Shown piece after piece: positions 37,401 through 49,700 of a stretch of 64,000 nt of DNA. This stretch comes from Smittia aterrima (taxonomy: Eukaryota; Arthropoda; Insecta; Diptera; Chironomidae). The notes under the pieces were generated by a model. That model saw only the letters and a program-made list of their open reading frames with translations, searched no databases and was not told where the DNA came from. Positions within the stretch are counted from its first letter, which is position 1; each line of letters opens with the position of its first letter. Made by a program: the position numbers and the translations under genes. The stretch is from positions 12,710,854 through 12,774,853 of the forward strand of contig CP093830.1 of the NCBI GenBank assembly GCA_033063855.1, written 5' to 3'.

Positions 37401-38778
37401 GTTACCATTTGCCAACATCGATTGCAATGATGAGATTTCATCTCGAAGCTCACGAATGAGACGAACATTTGGATCTTCGTTGATTGTTGGTTTGTTGATG
37501 ATATTCTTAGCTCGATTGGCATAACGTAAAGTAGATAAAGTTTCACTGTAATTGATGTCAGCTGGTGAAATGGCAGCAATCATAATCGTCTTTGAATTTC
37601 CACCTAAACTGTCCTTAAGTAGCCAAGTAAGTGTTGAGTCTCGATAAGGAATATAAAACTTTTTACTTCCAGCAGGATTTGACATCTCAGCAAGAGAACT
37701 GATGACACTACCGAGTGTAACCAGCGACTTATTAATGTGAGAACCTTCTTTAAGACGCTGACCCGTTGCTCCTGTGGAGTTCGCTCTCTCCGAACCCGCA
37801 AGATCGACGAGGTGAATTTTCGACACAGTTTCACTCGGCATGTTATCCTTGTTGCTAAATCCAGCCTGGACGAATGTGATTGTGAATATCGCATGCGATC
37901 TCGACGATGTATCATTCATATTGGTCGATGCTGTTGTTCGCTCTCCATTTCCGAGGATCATGCATTCATGAATTTCCTCGAAATCATTTACAGGATGTTG
38001 CGATAAATTTTCTACGTAAGGCCCTTGTGTTCTATGTTCCCGCACTCTCAGTCCATGTCCAACGTTTTGAGGTCCCAGCAAGTCTCGAACTCTTTCATTA
38101 TAAATTTCGAGATAGCTCACTTGTGTCTTGTACCCTGTTCCTTCGTCTTGACCAACTTTCATACGATTAAACAGCGCCTTACAGATTCGAGGCACTAAAC
38201 CTTGTTCCACAGGATCATTTGAGTTCCCCATCATCGTGTATGTCTTTCCACTTCCAGTTTGACCATAAGCAAATACGCAAGCGTTATACCCTTGAAAAGC
38301 GGAATCAACCACATCAGTTCCAAGTTCATTATAGACTTGCTCTTGTGTCGCAAAGTTTTCGTCTTTGCTGTCTAACGACCAATATGAAAAGTCGAATGTA
38401 AAATCATGATGATGCTCACGAAGTGTCGTCGGTTGCTTTGAAGTCTTTAAAAGTCTTGTTTTCTTCCCTTCCATCTCGACGCTCAACTTAGCGCCAAGCT
38501 CATTCTCCCTAAAGAAAGAAAAGTAAACAAACAATTTTTTTAGCAAAACAATTCATTAGATTGTCGAACTCTTGTGAGCATTTGCAATGTACGGGAATGC
38601 AAAATCTTAAATTTTTTCTTCTCGTAACATTGGAACAAGCCCATGGAAAGTTTTATCAGCTGACGATGGTCTTTAAATCAGTGATTCACCGATTAAAACA
38701 AAATGAGCTGAATCATTGAGCTCTAACTTACCTTGAGTTAAATGGTCGGACGCGTACAGCAACTTTAAGGCTCGACAT
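34479..38778 (-). CDS. Klp98A: Kinesin-3 motor with FHA and PX domains (KIF16B/Klp98A orthologue)
   Basis: Plus-end-directed microtubule motor that carries early endosomes by binding PI3P through a PX domain. Exons on the minus strand are 38778-38732, 38508-36474, 36391-36269, 36164-36042, 35984-35258, 35203-35009, 34951-34779 and 34721-34479, in phase, for 1221 residues, close to fly Klp98A. The N-terminal motor (1 to about 370) has VAVRVRPFN, the P-loop GQTGSGKTYTMMG, switch I NDTSSRSHAIF and switch II DLAGSERA. A neck region leads to an FHA domain (about 460-560, with GTERGDSQDI). Long coiled coils follow between about 620 and 980. The last two exons (1084-1221) are the PX domain, with the phosphoinositide-binding RRYSRF and a later SRRRQLETYLRRLL helix. 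Donors GTTTGT and GTTTAT after 36474 and 36269 are weaker than the usual GTAAG or GTGAG. Introns at 35204-35257 and 35985-36041 are open multiples of three. Confidence 0.96.
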
Positions 38779-39087
38779 TTTGTTGTGCTTTGTTTTTTGT
38801 TTACGACAATCTTAATTAACTAAACTTTTCTTTTTCCTTTAAATTTCGCGAAATATCAAAACATTGTTGAAAAGACTTTTGTCGCCGCGGCTTTAACAAA
38901 TGTTTTTCACGCTTTAAAACATTATTTAGATCACTTTTCAGCCTCCAATTTATTTATTTACGATTTTATTTATTTTTTTCTGAAAGCCCCGGCTCAAACT
39001 AAGATTTCGAACTGTTATATTTCTCAAACTCTTCGAAATCGAAAATTTGTGTGCCACTACGAGTACGAGAGATGTGACCGAAAAAGA
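38779..39087. promoter_or_regulatory. Shared intergenic promoter region of Klp98A and distracted
   Basis: Only 309 bp separate the two divergent start codons, so both promoters and 5' UTRs must lie here unless upstream noncoding exons exist. No TATA box at a suitable distance is obvious for either gene, in line with broadly expressed genes. Confidence 0.6.
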
Positions 39088-42000
39088 ATGTCAAATAAAA
39101 TTTCTCTTAAAATTGTTTTTATATTAGCAGCGTCAATAATTGTAGAAATCAAACTGTGCAATGGTGAAGTAAATGCAACCACAAAAAAGTGTGAGGAAGG
39201 GTGGCAGGGGAAAGATTGCGAGTTTTGCGCAGGAAAAATTAGGTAAAAATCGTCTGGTTACACATATTTCATCAATCTCCGAGCTCTCTGTCGATTGTAT
39301 TCTAATCAAATGACTATTTTAGTTAGAGAACAACGGAACTGATTCATATGAACGTCATTTTATCACGAAATGAGTTCGATGATCCAATTTTTTTTCCGTC
39401 CCGTTGTTTATTTTGTTGTTGATGTTTCTTCTTCTCGTTTTACAGATTAACAGAACCAAGAGGATTTATTCACGATGGTCTGGGCAATTACTCGATTGGA
39501 GTTAAGTGCTCGTGGCTTATCGATGCTCGTGGGCCTTACCAGCCGTCGTCAAACGCCACCATGTCTAGCAAAAAGAAACCTAAACTGATAAGGTTGCATC
39601 TTGAAGAGTTCGCAACAGAATGCTCTTGGGATCATCTTTATATTTACGATGGTGATAGCGTGCAGAGTCCACTCTTAGCAGTTTTTAGGTAGGCAACTCC
39701 TCCACTGCATTCAATTAAATTCCCCTTCGAAGTGTAATCAGAATGCGAACGAGCTCTTATCAGCGATAAACCAGCTCAAAGAACAATAAACTTTGGTACA
39801 CTCAGAGTTCTATGACCACTTGATGTCGTTACAACGAGATGCAACTCACGACTGAGTCATTTGTCATCATTTCATCTAAAACAAATTCGCAACCTTGACC
39901 TTAAGCTTGGCTGACCTCACACAGCTGATTAAACGAAATATTTCTTTGATGTGCACGTCTTATCTATATTGCATTTTCTTCCTCTTCTGTCTCGTTGCAG
40001 CGGCTTAATGTATAAAAGTAATTTCTCGATTCGTCGAGTGCCGGAAGTCGTCGCTCACTCGGGAGCAACATTGCTGCACTTTTTCAGTGACGATGCGTAT
40101 AATATGTCAGGATTTAATATCTCTTATCGTTTCGATTCTTGTCCGACGACCGTCTCATGTAAGTATTACTCAAGCTCTCCTAGACATTCCAACTTATTTT
40201 CATTCTTTGCAGCTTTGATTTGCTCGGGTCATGGAGCTTGCGTTGGAGAAGGGAGTTGTACATGCGATGCTGCTTTCATGGGGACAGCTTGCCACATTCC
40301 CAAGTGTCCCAACAACTGTTCTTTTCCTAATGGTCGTTGTAATCATGAACGACATCGTTGTATATGTGAGAAAGGTTTTGCTGGATCTGACTGTCGTCAA
40401 ATTGCGTCGCTCGGATTTTGGGAGACAATTGATACTTCAAAGGACTTCACTCCGCCCGGAACTGCGTCGCATGGATCTGCTATCTATGCCGATACAATGT
40501 TCACAATCGGGGGAGAGAGTTATCATCGAGGAGAGCTTCTTTACGCTTATGACTTCAACGGAAATGTATGGGAAACGGTTCACGTTGAGAAAAACAACTC
40601 CCCATCAATGCGCTACGGAGCAAGCACTGTATGAAAATATTATTTTATTTTTAAACTTCTCGTGTCACTAATTCGAATTTTATTTTAATTCAGGTGAGGC
40701 ATGGTGACAAAATCTTCATGTACGGAGGAGTTGTCGAAGGTGGAGGAATTACTGGTGAACTTTGGGCTTTCGACGTGTCAGCAAGAAACTGGGAGAACAT
40801 CACAGTAAAAACTGAAGCCTGCAATGCATCACTTGTTATGTGTCCATTGCCACTTGAATCGGCAGGTCACACTGCTAACATTGTGCCCGTTTATGACGGC
40901 ACTAAGGCACAGTACGTCATGATCGTAATTTTTGGGCATTCTCCAGTCTACGGCTTTCTCAATACCGTGCAAGAATACAACTTTGGGACTCGTGAATGGC
41001 AAATCGTCAACACAAACGGATTTCCTGTTAAAGGTGGCTATGGTCACAGCTCAAGTTACGATGAACTCACCGAAAAGATTTATGTTTATGGTGGAATCAT
41101 AAGCGAGTCAGAATCTCAACAGTTGCTAAGTAACAAGCTTTATAGTTTCGATCCTAAGACTCACACGTGGATGATGTTGACGTCTAGTTCATCAGCTCGC
41201 TACCTACACACCGCGAATTTCATATCGAGTGGGCTAATGATGATTTTCGGAGGAAATACTCACAATGATACATCTCATAGCTTCGGCGCCAAATGTTATA
41301 GCATGGATCTGTTAACGTATGATGTAATATGTGATAGTTGGCATCATCTTTCAATGCCCAACGATTTACAAGCTGACCTCGCTCGGTTTGGTCACTCATC
41401 ACAAATATTCGAGAGCAAATTATGGATTTATGGTGGATTTGATGGTCAAATGTTGACAGATATGATCCGATATACTCCAGGAACGTGTGCTACTCTTGAC
41501 CGTGCAGATGCTTGTCTCAATACACATCCAGGTGTAAAGTGCGTTTGGGATCATGAGAAATCAAAGTGTGAATCAGTCGGCGACATTCCAAAGAATCTCC
41601 TTTTCCAACGAGGAGAAGAATACATTCAAAAGTGTGCAAAACGTGGAAGAATGGAAATGACACAACAGCACATTGCTAAAGAACAACACTGCCTAGATCA
41701 ACACTCTTGTCAAGGGTGTGTCTCAACATCTTCATCCTGTAGTTTCTGCAATAATCCAACTAAACGTGGTGGCTCTTGTGTACTTGAAAAGTGTTCGGAC
41801 GCATCAGCCTCAAAGCAAAGGTCGCAAATCGCTCTCCCGCCAATCAAAACTCTTGATAAATGTCCGAAAGAAACGGAGCCACTGTGCGGTCAATTGCACA
41901 ATTGTCAAGCTTGCATGTCCAACTCAGTTTGCTACTGGAGCATAGAGAACTCGAAGTGCATGTTTCTCGGGAACCGTTCTACCGATGAAAATTTACCTTG

Positions 42001-43765
42001 TCCTCCGTCATGCTCGACGCTAACTAGTTGTGCCAACTGCACTCAAGAGGATTGCATTTGGTGTCAAAACGAAGAGCGCTGTGTTGACAAAAATGCATAC
42101 ACAGCGAGTTTTCCTTACGGACAATGCCGAGAATGGACGACCTTGGCTATAAAGTGTCGTGCACCTTCAACAGGACTCTCGCAATGCTCGTTTTATAAAA
42201 CGTGTACTCAATGTCGAGACGATCCCGCTTGTGGATGGTGTGATGATGGGTCAAAAACTGGGCTTGGAAAATGTTTAGACGGCGGCGACTCAGGACCGCT
42301 CGAACAAATGGAATGTCCTGCAAATCATTGGCATTTTACGCGTTGTCCAAGTTGTCAATGTAATGGTCACTCGACCTGTGAAGATGGTTCGAATTGTGGA
42401 GCTTGTGATGGGCACATTTACGGACCGAATTGTGATAAATGCAAGGCAGGATACTGGGGCAATCCAGTCAATGGTGGCTCGTGTCAAAGATGCGAGTGCA
42501 ACAATCAAGCAACGAATTGCAATCCAGACACTGGAAAATGTTTCTGTAGCACAAAAGGCCTTGCTGGTGACCATTGCGAGAAATGCGACGCAACGAATCA
42601 TTATCATGGCGATCCGAAGAAAGATTCCTGCTACTACGATCTCACAATCGACTACCAATTTACTTTTAATTTGTCTAAGAAGGAGGATCGTCATTACACA
42701 CAAATAAATTTCCGCAACTCGCCAGTCAAAGCGGACATTGATGCTGACTTTACAATCACTTGTAGCGTTCCTGCGAAGATGAATATAACGATTCGTACTC
42801 TCAACCAGTCTCAGGAGAAGTCATTATATACTAACATCAATTGCACAACATTCCGACAACGGTTTTCCAAAAGTGACCATCAATTTGGCTATGACAACAA
42901 TGTGACGATAACGACGTTCTACGTTTATGTCTACGACTTCCAGCCACCACTGTGGATACAAATTGCATTTTCGCAATATCCTAAATTGAATCTGCAGCAA
43001 TTTTTTATCACATTTTCCACGTAAGTTGATTGCCTTCGATTTCCATTCCGATTAAAAATTATTTCAATTTCCCTTTTGCGCAGATGTTTCCTGCTCCTGC
43101 TTCTGATGGCGGCGATTCTGTGGAAGATTAAACAAAAATACGACATGTTCCGACGACGACAGAGACTCTTTGTCGAGATGGAGCAAATGGCCTCGAGACC
43201 GTTTTCACAGGTAATGAGAGACACTTGCGAAGGAGAAGATTCCACAGCGATTTAATCTTTTTGTTTAAAATAATTTACAGGTTCTTGTCGAGATCGACGG
43301 TAAAGACAGAGAGTACAATGAAATTGCGCCTGTACTGGAAGCTTCAAGCCTTGCAAAGAAACGAAAGAAAGACTCGCCCAGTCCAATTGCCTTGGAGCCA
43401 TGTGCAGGAAACAAAGCAGCCGTATTGTCGCTTCTCGTGAGAATGCCGACGGGTGAGTTGATTTACCACACTCGCCGGATAGACGATCCCTGTTTTGGGG
43501 ATTGCCGCGAGTTAAATTATTTATTTCCGATTATAGTTTTTCACTTTAATTTTCTCGGAGGCAATTTCACTTTCCGTTTAATTTATTTATTTCCTTTATT
43601 TTCACAGGTGGCCTTTCCCACTCACCAGCAGGTCAAGCAGCAGGTCTCGCTGTGGCAAGCGCTTTGGTGACATTGGGCAATCCCCGGCGACCGTCGATAG
43701 ACTTAAACCCAAAGGATACAAGCAAGTCCAAACGTAAACAAAGTCAACATCCTGATAATTTATAA
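39088..43765 (+). CDS. dsd: Attractin / distracted orthologue, type I membrane multidomain protein
   Basis: Large cell-surface protein of the attractin family, implicated in mammals in melanocortin receptor turnover. Exons are 39088-39242, 39446-39688, 40001-40158, 40213-40628, 40694-43020, 43084-43210, 43281-43452 and 43608-43765, in phase, for 1251 residues. Order seen: signal peptide (1-26), EGF-like start (CEEGWQGKDCEFC), CUB (about 55-185), EGF (CSGHGACVGEGSCTCD, NNCSFPNGRCNHERHRCIC), six-bladed kelch propeller (about 260-590), several PSI modules (CxWC type, for example DDPACGWCDDG), two laminin-type EGFs, a beta-rich region, TM (about 1098-1114) and a basic tail. The tail carries FVEMEQMASRPF and PIALEPCAGNKAAVLSLLVR, the conserved intracellular segments of attractins. 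The start at 39088 is the first ATG of the signal-peptide frame. I see no C-type lectin module, which human attractin has between PSI repeats. Confidence 0.95.
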
Positions 43766-46700
43766 GATTGAAGATTTTTCTCTATCACTCAACGTCCTCG
43801 AGTAAGTTCTTCGACCTGCATTTCTCTTCTTTATCCTGACGTGAAGAGAACTCGTCTGTAAATGTAATTATAACTAAATGCATGATTATTAGTTTATGTG
43901 GCTGAAGTTGGCCCGTCATTTGATGATACGAGCACGCGTGACTGTGAGAAAGGGAGTGAGTGTCGGAGGGAAACGTGTTATAATGAATGAGACTCATTAG
44001 TAAAGATTATTTAATAGAAGACTAATTTTTAATTGCGAGACTTTGTTAAGGGTCCTTAAATGTCAGGCTCGGCTTCTTTGCTGCCGAATGCGAAACGTAA
44101 ATATTCAACTCGTTAACCGACGACATGTAAATTACAAACAGCTCATTCTATTTAAGTTAAATCGCATTTCTTTTTATGTTTGTTCTGTCGTACGGAAGGA
44201 GACGAAAGCAAAACGTAAAGCTGATGTTCTCTCAATCCGAAACGAGCACGAAGTCAATCGAAGCTTAGTTTCCAAACACTCGCATTATCAATTTTCGTTT
44301 TGAATTCAATGTAAGACACTAATTGAAATCAGGGAAAATTGTCTCGGTCGCCGCTTCCTTTAATGTTATTCTGAATCTTCTTCCCTGAATGTAATATTCG
44401 ATAATTAGATTTAAGACTTCATTACGGTGGCATCCTCGTTTTTTCCTTCCGGTTTTACGTTTCGCGTTTAAGGGGAATTAATAACCTTTCCTCAGTATTA
44501 AGCGCGGTGCGGGAAATTTAAATAAATGCATGAATGAAACGATAGGAGCAGAAACGTTTTAATGATTAAAAATTGTGATATAAAATTGCTTGAGGAAAAT
44601 GCATTTTCTTTTTTTTTTTCGCAAAGAACAAGTTTAATGTCTGGGGGTTGTGCAAGGGTTTCGTTACGCAATGCTGAACCATTTTTTTACGCAATAAAGA
44701 ATATTTTGAAACAAAGCAAGCAAGAGCAAATGGGACGAAACAGGAATTTAAAAATGTGACGAACTCAATGCTTAGCCCTCAAGCAATCATGGCTAATCTT
44801 ATAAATTGCTCACATCACGTAAAAAAAACTTCTTTTTTTAAGTATTGTTGAAAAGCAAGATAAGATGCTGAGAGGGAAGCGAAAACTTTTTTTGTCGTCT
44901 CTCGCAAATTATTGTAAATAGGTAAGACGACTCATTTTCTTATTCATCTTCATCAAAATGTGTCCGTGAAGAATCCTTCAGCGATGTAACAAAGTAATTT
45001 TACTGAAAACTGAAAAATAATAAAACAAAATTGAATTTGAAAAACGAAAACGGCTTCACGATATTAAAATAAAATGATTAAAGTGGCCAGCTTTTAACTG
45101 AAAATCCTGGTTTGTTTAAGCAGAAACCTTTTCACTTAGATTGAATTGCAATCCATTTAATTTCCAGGGCTTCGAGACTCTTCGTTGATTAAAATTCATT
45201 CATCAAAATGATAATTGATAAAAAATGCGCAATTGTTAGGCTGCTTTTGTTGGAATCAAAGGATTTCCGATTCAATATTCATTTCTTTTCAATCTGAATG
45301 AATGATTGCGTTTGACGTTCTTTCTTTCTTTACTCCTTCCCGTCTCCGTATAATTCAATTGGTCGTTGTCTGTAATCGTCAACAGTGAAAAAGCTTTCTG
45401 CAAAGTTTATGGAAAGTTTGTCGCTTGCAGATATCAATTGAAGAATTTATTTTTCTGACGAAGTCAAATGAAACCTTGAAGTTCTTCTTGATTTCCTTAA
45501 AACTTGCGAATGAAAATTCTTCATAATCAGAAATCTCAACCGTTGTCAAAGAAAGGAAAATATTTTTATTCAACTGCAATATTTAGTCTGATAGTTGCGA
45601 GAAGCTCTCTTAAGTTAACCGAAAGATCGTCTTCAAAAAGTGAGGATTCCTTGATGAAAATACTTTGTGAATATTCCAAAGCTTGTTGACAGAATCTTGT
45701 CAAATTTCTGGAATTTCAATAAAAAAGTTTCACAGAAAATTGTTTTGATGTCTCAGAAGAGATATTTTCATGGAATTTTCAAGCGAAGCGCTAAGCGAAG
45801 TATAATGCCAATAAGAGTTGTTTGTCTGCCACTTAATCTGAACATCGATTCAAACATGGCATGAGACCTTTTATTGAAAGCTTATGAAACACCTTCCTTC
45901 GCTCGTGGCCTTTTATTCAAATTCCAATCAAAAATTCTCCACGAACTTCAAATTTATCTTCAGCTCAGCGAGAAGACAAATGTTGACGTTTGAATAATTC
46001 CTAGGAATCCTCGCGCTCTCTCTCTCTTTATGCTTCGGCCCACGTACGAAGATTACCAAAGCGATGTGTTTTGCTCTTAGATCATCGCCATTACTTATAT
46101 CCTGCTTCACATTCATCATATGCTTTCAGTTCAGTGATAAAACGGGCTTGTCAGGAACGACGTGGGAATCAGCAACTTTACAACACCAACATCAAGTGAA
46201 GCATGAGAATTATCCCTCTTTGTGACAAGGTTCATTAAATTCTTTCACCGGTTTATCCCTTTTTGTAAATGCTTCATGTTTGCTTATTTGCAGCGAGGTG
46301 TGTTTTCCTGTTCTCATTAGGAGAACAATAAACTGATGATGTGTCGCTTTACAGAGCTTTTTTTATTTGCGTTTAAGGACGTCGCTTGATGGAAAATGCT
46401 AGAAGTGAGAACAATGTCAATAAAAGTTTATAGAATTCAAATGAACGATTTTGATGAAACTTTTAACGCTGCAGACATTCAGTTCATTCGTAAACAAAAG
46501 ATTTTTTTCGGTTCATTCAACGTAAAAGTCAAAAATCATTTCGCTTCTCTCTGTAATATGATTTCCGCTTCCTCGAGCACGGAAGAAAATTTATTTTTGC
46601 ATTCCAGTCAGTCACTATTGTTTGTCAGTCTCATTCAAAAACTTTTCCTCGAACGTAATTAAAATTGAGAAAAAGTTATCGTCATCACGAATGATAGAGA

Positions 46701-49700
46701 GAACGATACATTTAACACAAAGACCCATCATGGCACCCCCGAATGAAAACTTTCGCACAAAAGGAGAGCTACAATCTCTTTTGGAGAAAAAAAATAAAGG
46801 GAAAAGAAAATTAGCATCGTGGACTAAGGGATGGATGAACGGAAAGACAAAAAATAGTTTTGAAACTAATTAAAAACTTTGATTAAACCGGGTTTCATTT
46901 CAGCAGCGACAGATTCTTTTTGCTTCGAATCGTGTCTTATCTAAGTAAATGACGAGGGTGAAAGTTTCATTGCTAGTAATAACAATGTCAGAACTGAAGA
47001 TGATGGCTGGAAAGGACGACTTGGACAAGTAATTAAAACCGAATGATTGTGTTCAATCGATTCATCGCTCGTAATGCTGGTTGGATAAGCTAGACTTAAG
47101 TGCTTAGCGTTCCAGACATAAAATTACTATCATCGAAATGATTTGGTCAACGACAATCACGGCTCGATATCGATTGAGTGACGAGTTTATTGAATTGCAG
47201 AGCATTCAATTTGATATGCGCCTGATGAACCATAAAAACGTGCCGTTTGATAAATCGCCTGCATTACAGTTCAGCTCATGAAACCAACGAGAACATATTA
47301 TCCTGGCCGGAGCCACATCTACATAAACTCGTTCGTTACATAACGTTTTTCCGTGACGATAAAAACTGAACCGTCGTAAAATATTCCACTTTATCGACAT
47401 ACACAAGACGATGTTTCGGCTTTCAAAAGAAAGCTCGCCATTGTGTTGTTCCTTATGGATTGATGTTGATGATGGATAATCACGGCGTTAATAAATGTTA
47501 ATGGAAAGTTGAGTTATCGAGGGAAAGTTCACTTTACGACTCGATGATTGTCAATTCAATATTTCATAATATTTTAGATAATTTGTCATTTACACTTAAA
47601 GATCAATAAAGAGCAGAGACTTCTTTTCTCTAAGAACGTCTCAAGTTCGTAAGACTGCTCACGATGGATTTTCTTTTTTCTTGAGTCATGATCTTCGAAG
47701 TTCGAACTGCCCATAAAAATAATAAAAAGCTTCTGCGTCTTCATTTTTAATAAAATTCGATACCGCTTGATACTACAAAAGCCTTCGGCGATTAAATAAT
47801 AAATTCCTATTAAACGCAAATTGTGTAACTGAATAATAGCGCGATTGTCGTTAAAATTTAATATTTGCAGACCAAATTAAATTTGGGAGCCTTCATTTCA
47901 AAAGGTAAGGTTAAGGATTCTCTGAATATTCCATTTATCATCATAAAAAGCTTCCTGAAGCTTCTCTCGTAACCGGAATGTGAATGGTTTTTGCACTACG
48001 CGAACAAGCGGCTTTTACGGTTTGAGGCTGCTGCTTTCATCATTTATGCATCTAAAACGAGCATCAGAGTGGACAGCGAATGAAAGCAAGCTTATTCATA
48101 TTTCAACGAACATAATTAAATGAACCTCTGATGAATTTATGTTCAAACTTACATGTCAAGCATCGAGTTTCTGTTTGAAATTTTTTTTCCTGCCATTTTC
48201 AAAGCTTTATAAAAGCAGATTTATTTCGATCAAGGCCATTTAGTTTTCTCGTTCCAGAGATTGCTTTTCAATCAAAGCGACATACATAGGATCCAACTTT
48301 CTTGAAAATTCAATAATTCGGATCCCTTAAATAATAAAGTTTATTTTACTACTTTCTACCAAACAAGGATTGGCAAGGTTCGTTTTTTATATTAGATTAA
48401 AAAGTTTTGCCCTGAAAGTCATGAAGGAATGGCTTTTGCTTCAAATCATGAAATGTAAAAAATATTTAGAGAACTTCTTTGAAATGCAATTCAATGAGGA
48501 CCAGTGAACTTCGTGGTTGTTCGTAATTTACGTGCTCTTCAAGGTTCAAAAGCTTCTCGAGATTAAAATGCAATAGAAAGCCAGAGCATTTCATTCTCAG
48601 AGTATTTCTATTCAATTCGTCAAAACACGTCCACTAAATGCTTTCAGTAATTGCTCTAGTATGAAAGTCTCCTTCACTTGCGAAGCTTCTCGCTCTCTTC
48701 CAGAGCAAAAGGATTGTAGAAAATTTAATTGGCTTGCTTGCTGAACAACATTCCTCTTGTTTGTTCACTTGAAGCTACTTCAAACGCTCCGCGGTCAGAT
48801 GCTTCGTTTGTAGAGGATTTCAGAATTCAACTTATGAGAATGTTTAGGATTTTTTTAATTAGCTCATGAAGTTGAATTTTCAAGACGCGTTTTCTCATCC
48901 TACAACTGAATACTTCAAACAAATTTCACAAACAATACATCAAGCAGGCTTTTGTCTGCTGTTAAGTGGTGAATCTTGTTCTGAAAGTTTTCACGTTTCT
49001 CTCTCTCTCTTTCTCAGAGACTTTGAAAGATTCTTCATTTTAAAAGCCATCAGCCATAAACCGAAACTTTACAAATATTTAGAAAGTTTCAACAACTTTG
49101 TGTTCGTTGCGCTCTACAATAAATCATTAGGATTATGAGTTTTTTCTGTGTAGCGCTTCGAAATGAGCAAATATACAGAAAGAGAAGAAAAGTTTCGCTC
49201 GATAAAGCCAAATATACTTGTACACGTGCTTTTATATCCGAGATACGTTGGCTTTGGCTGTGGTTGCCAGCCGAAAAACTCAGACTTGTCAAAAAATGTA
49301 ATAAACTCCTTTATGTTGGCCCAGAGCGTCGTGAACCGAACAAAGTTTACTGAATTACCTGAAAGTTTCTTCATGTCTTCGAGAAGCACGTAAACAAGTT
49401 CCTGAGGAGAAAAAAGTATGTTAGATTTCTGCTAATGTCGCTGGAAGGAAGTAGACTCAGTTCTTCTCAAAATCATAGAAATTTGTTGAAGTTCTCGTTA
49501 ATGCGAAGTGTCCCAAGTCTTGTCTGTAAATACATTTCAACGATAATCGAATTCGTTACAATCGACTTCTTGAAGATCTTGAAACAGAAAAACTTTTTCC
49601 TTCTTTTATTCATCGATTTAACGACAAAAACTATCAGACTGCTCTACATCGTCAACGAACTTGCAGAAAATCTCTTCTTCGACGCTTCCATTCATTGATT

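Noticed and set aside
42290..42703. Open frames in other phases and on the minus strand within attractin exon 5
   Set aside because: The sense frame encodes unmistakable laminin-type EGF modules; the others are shadows.
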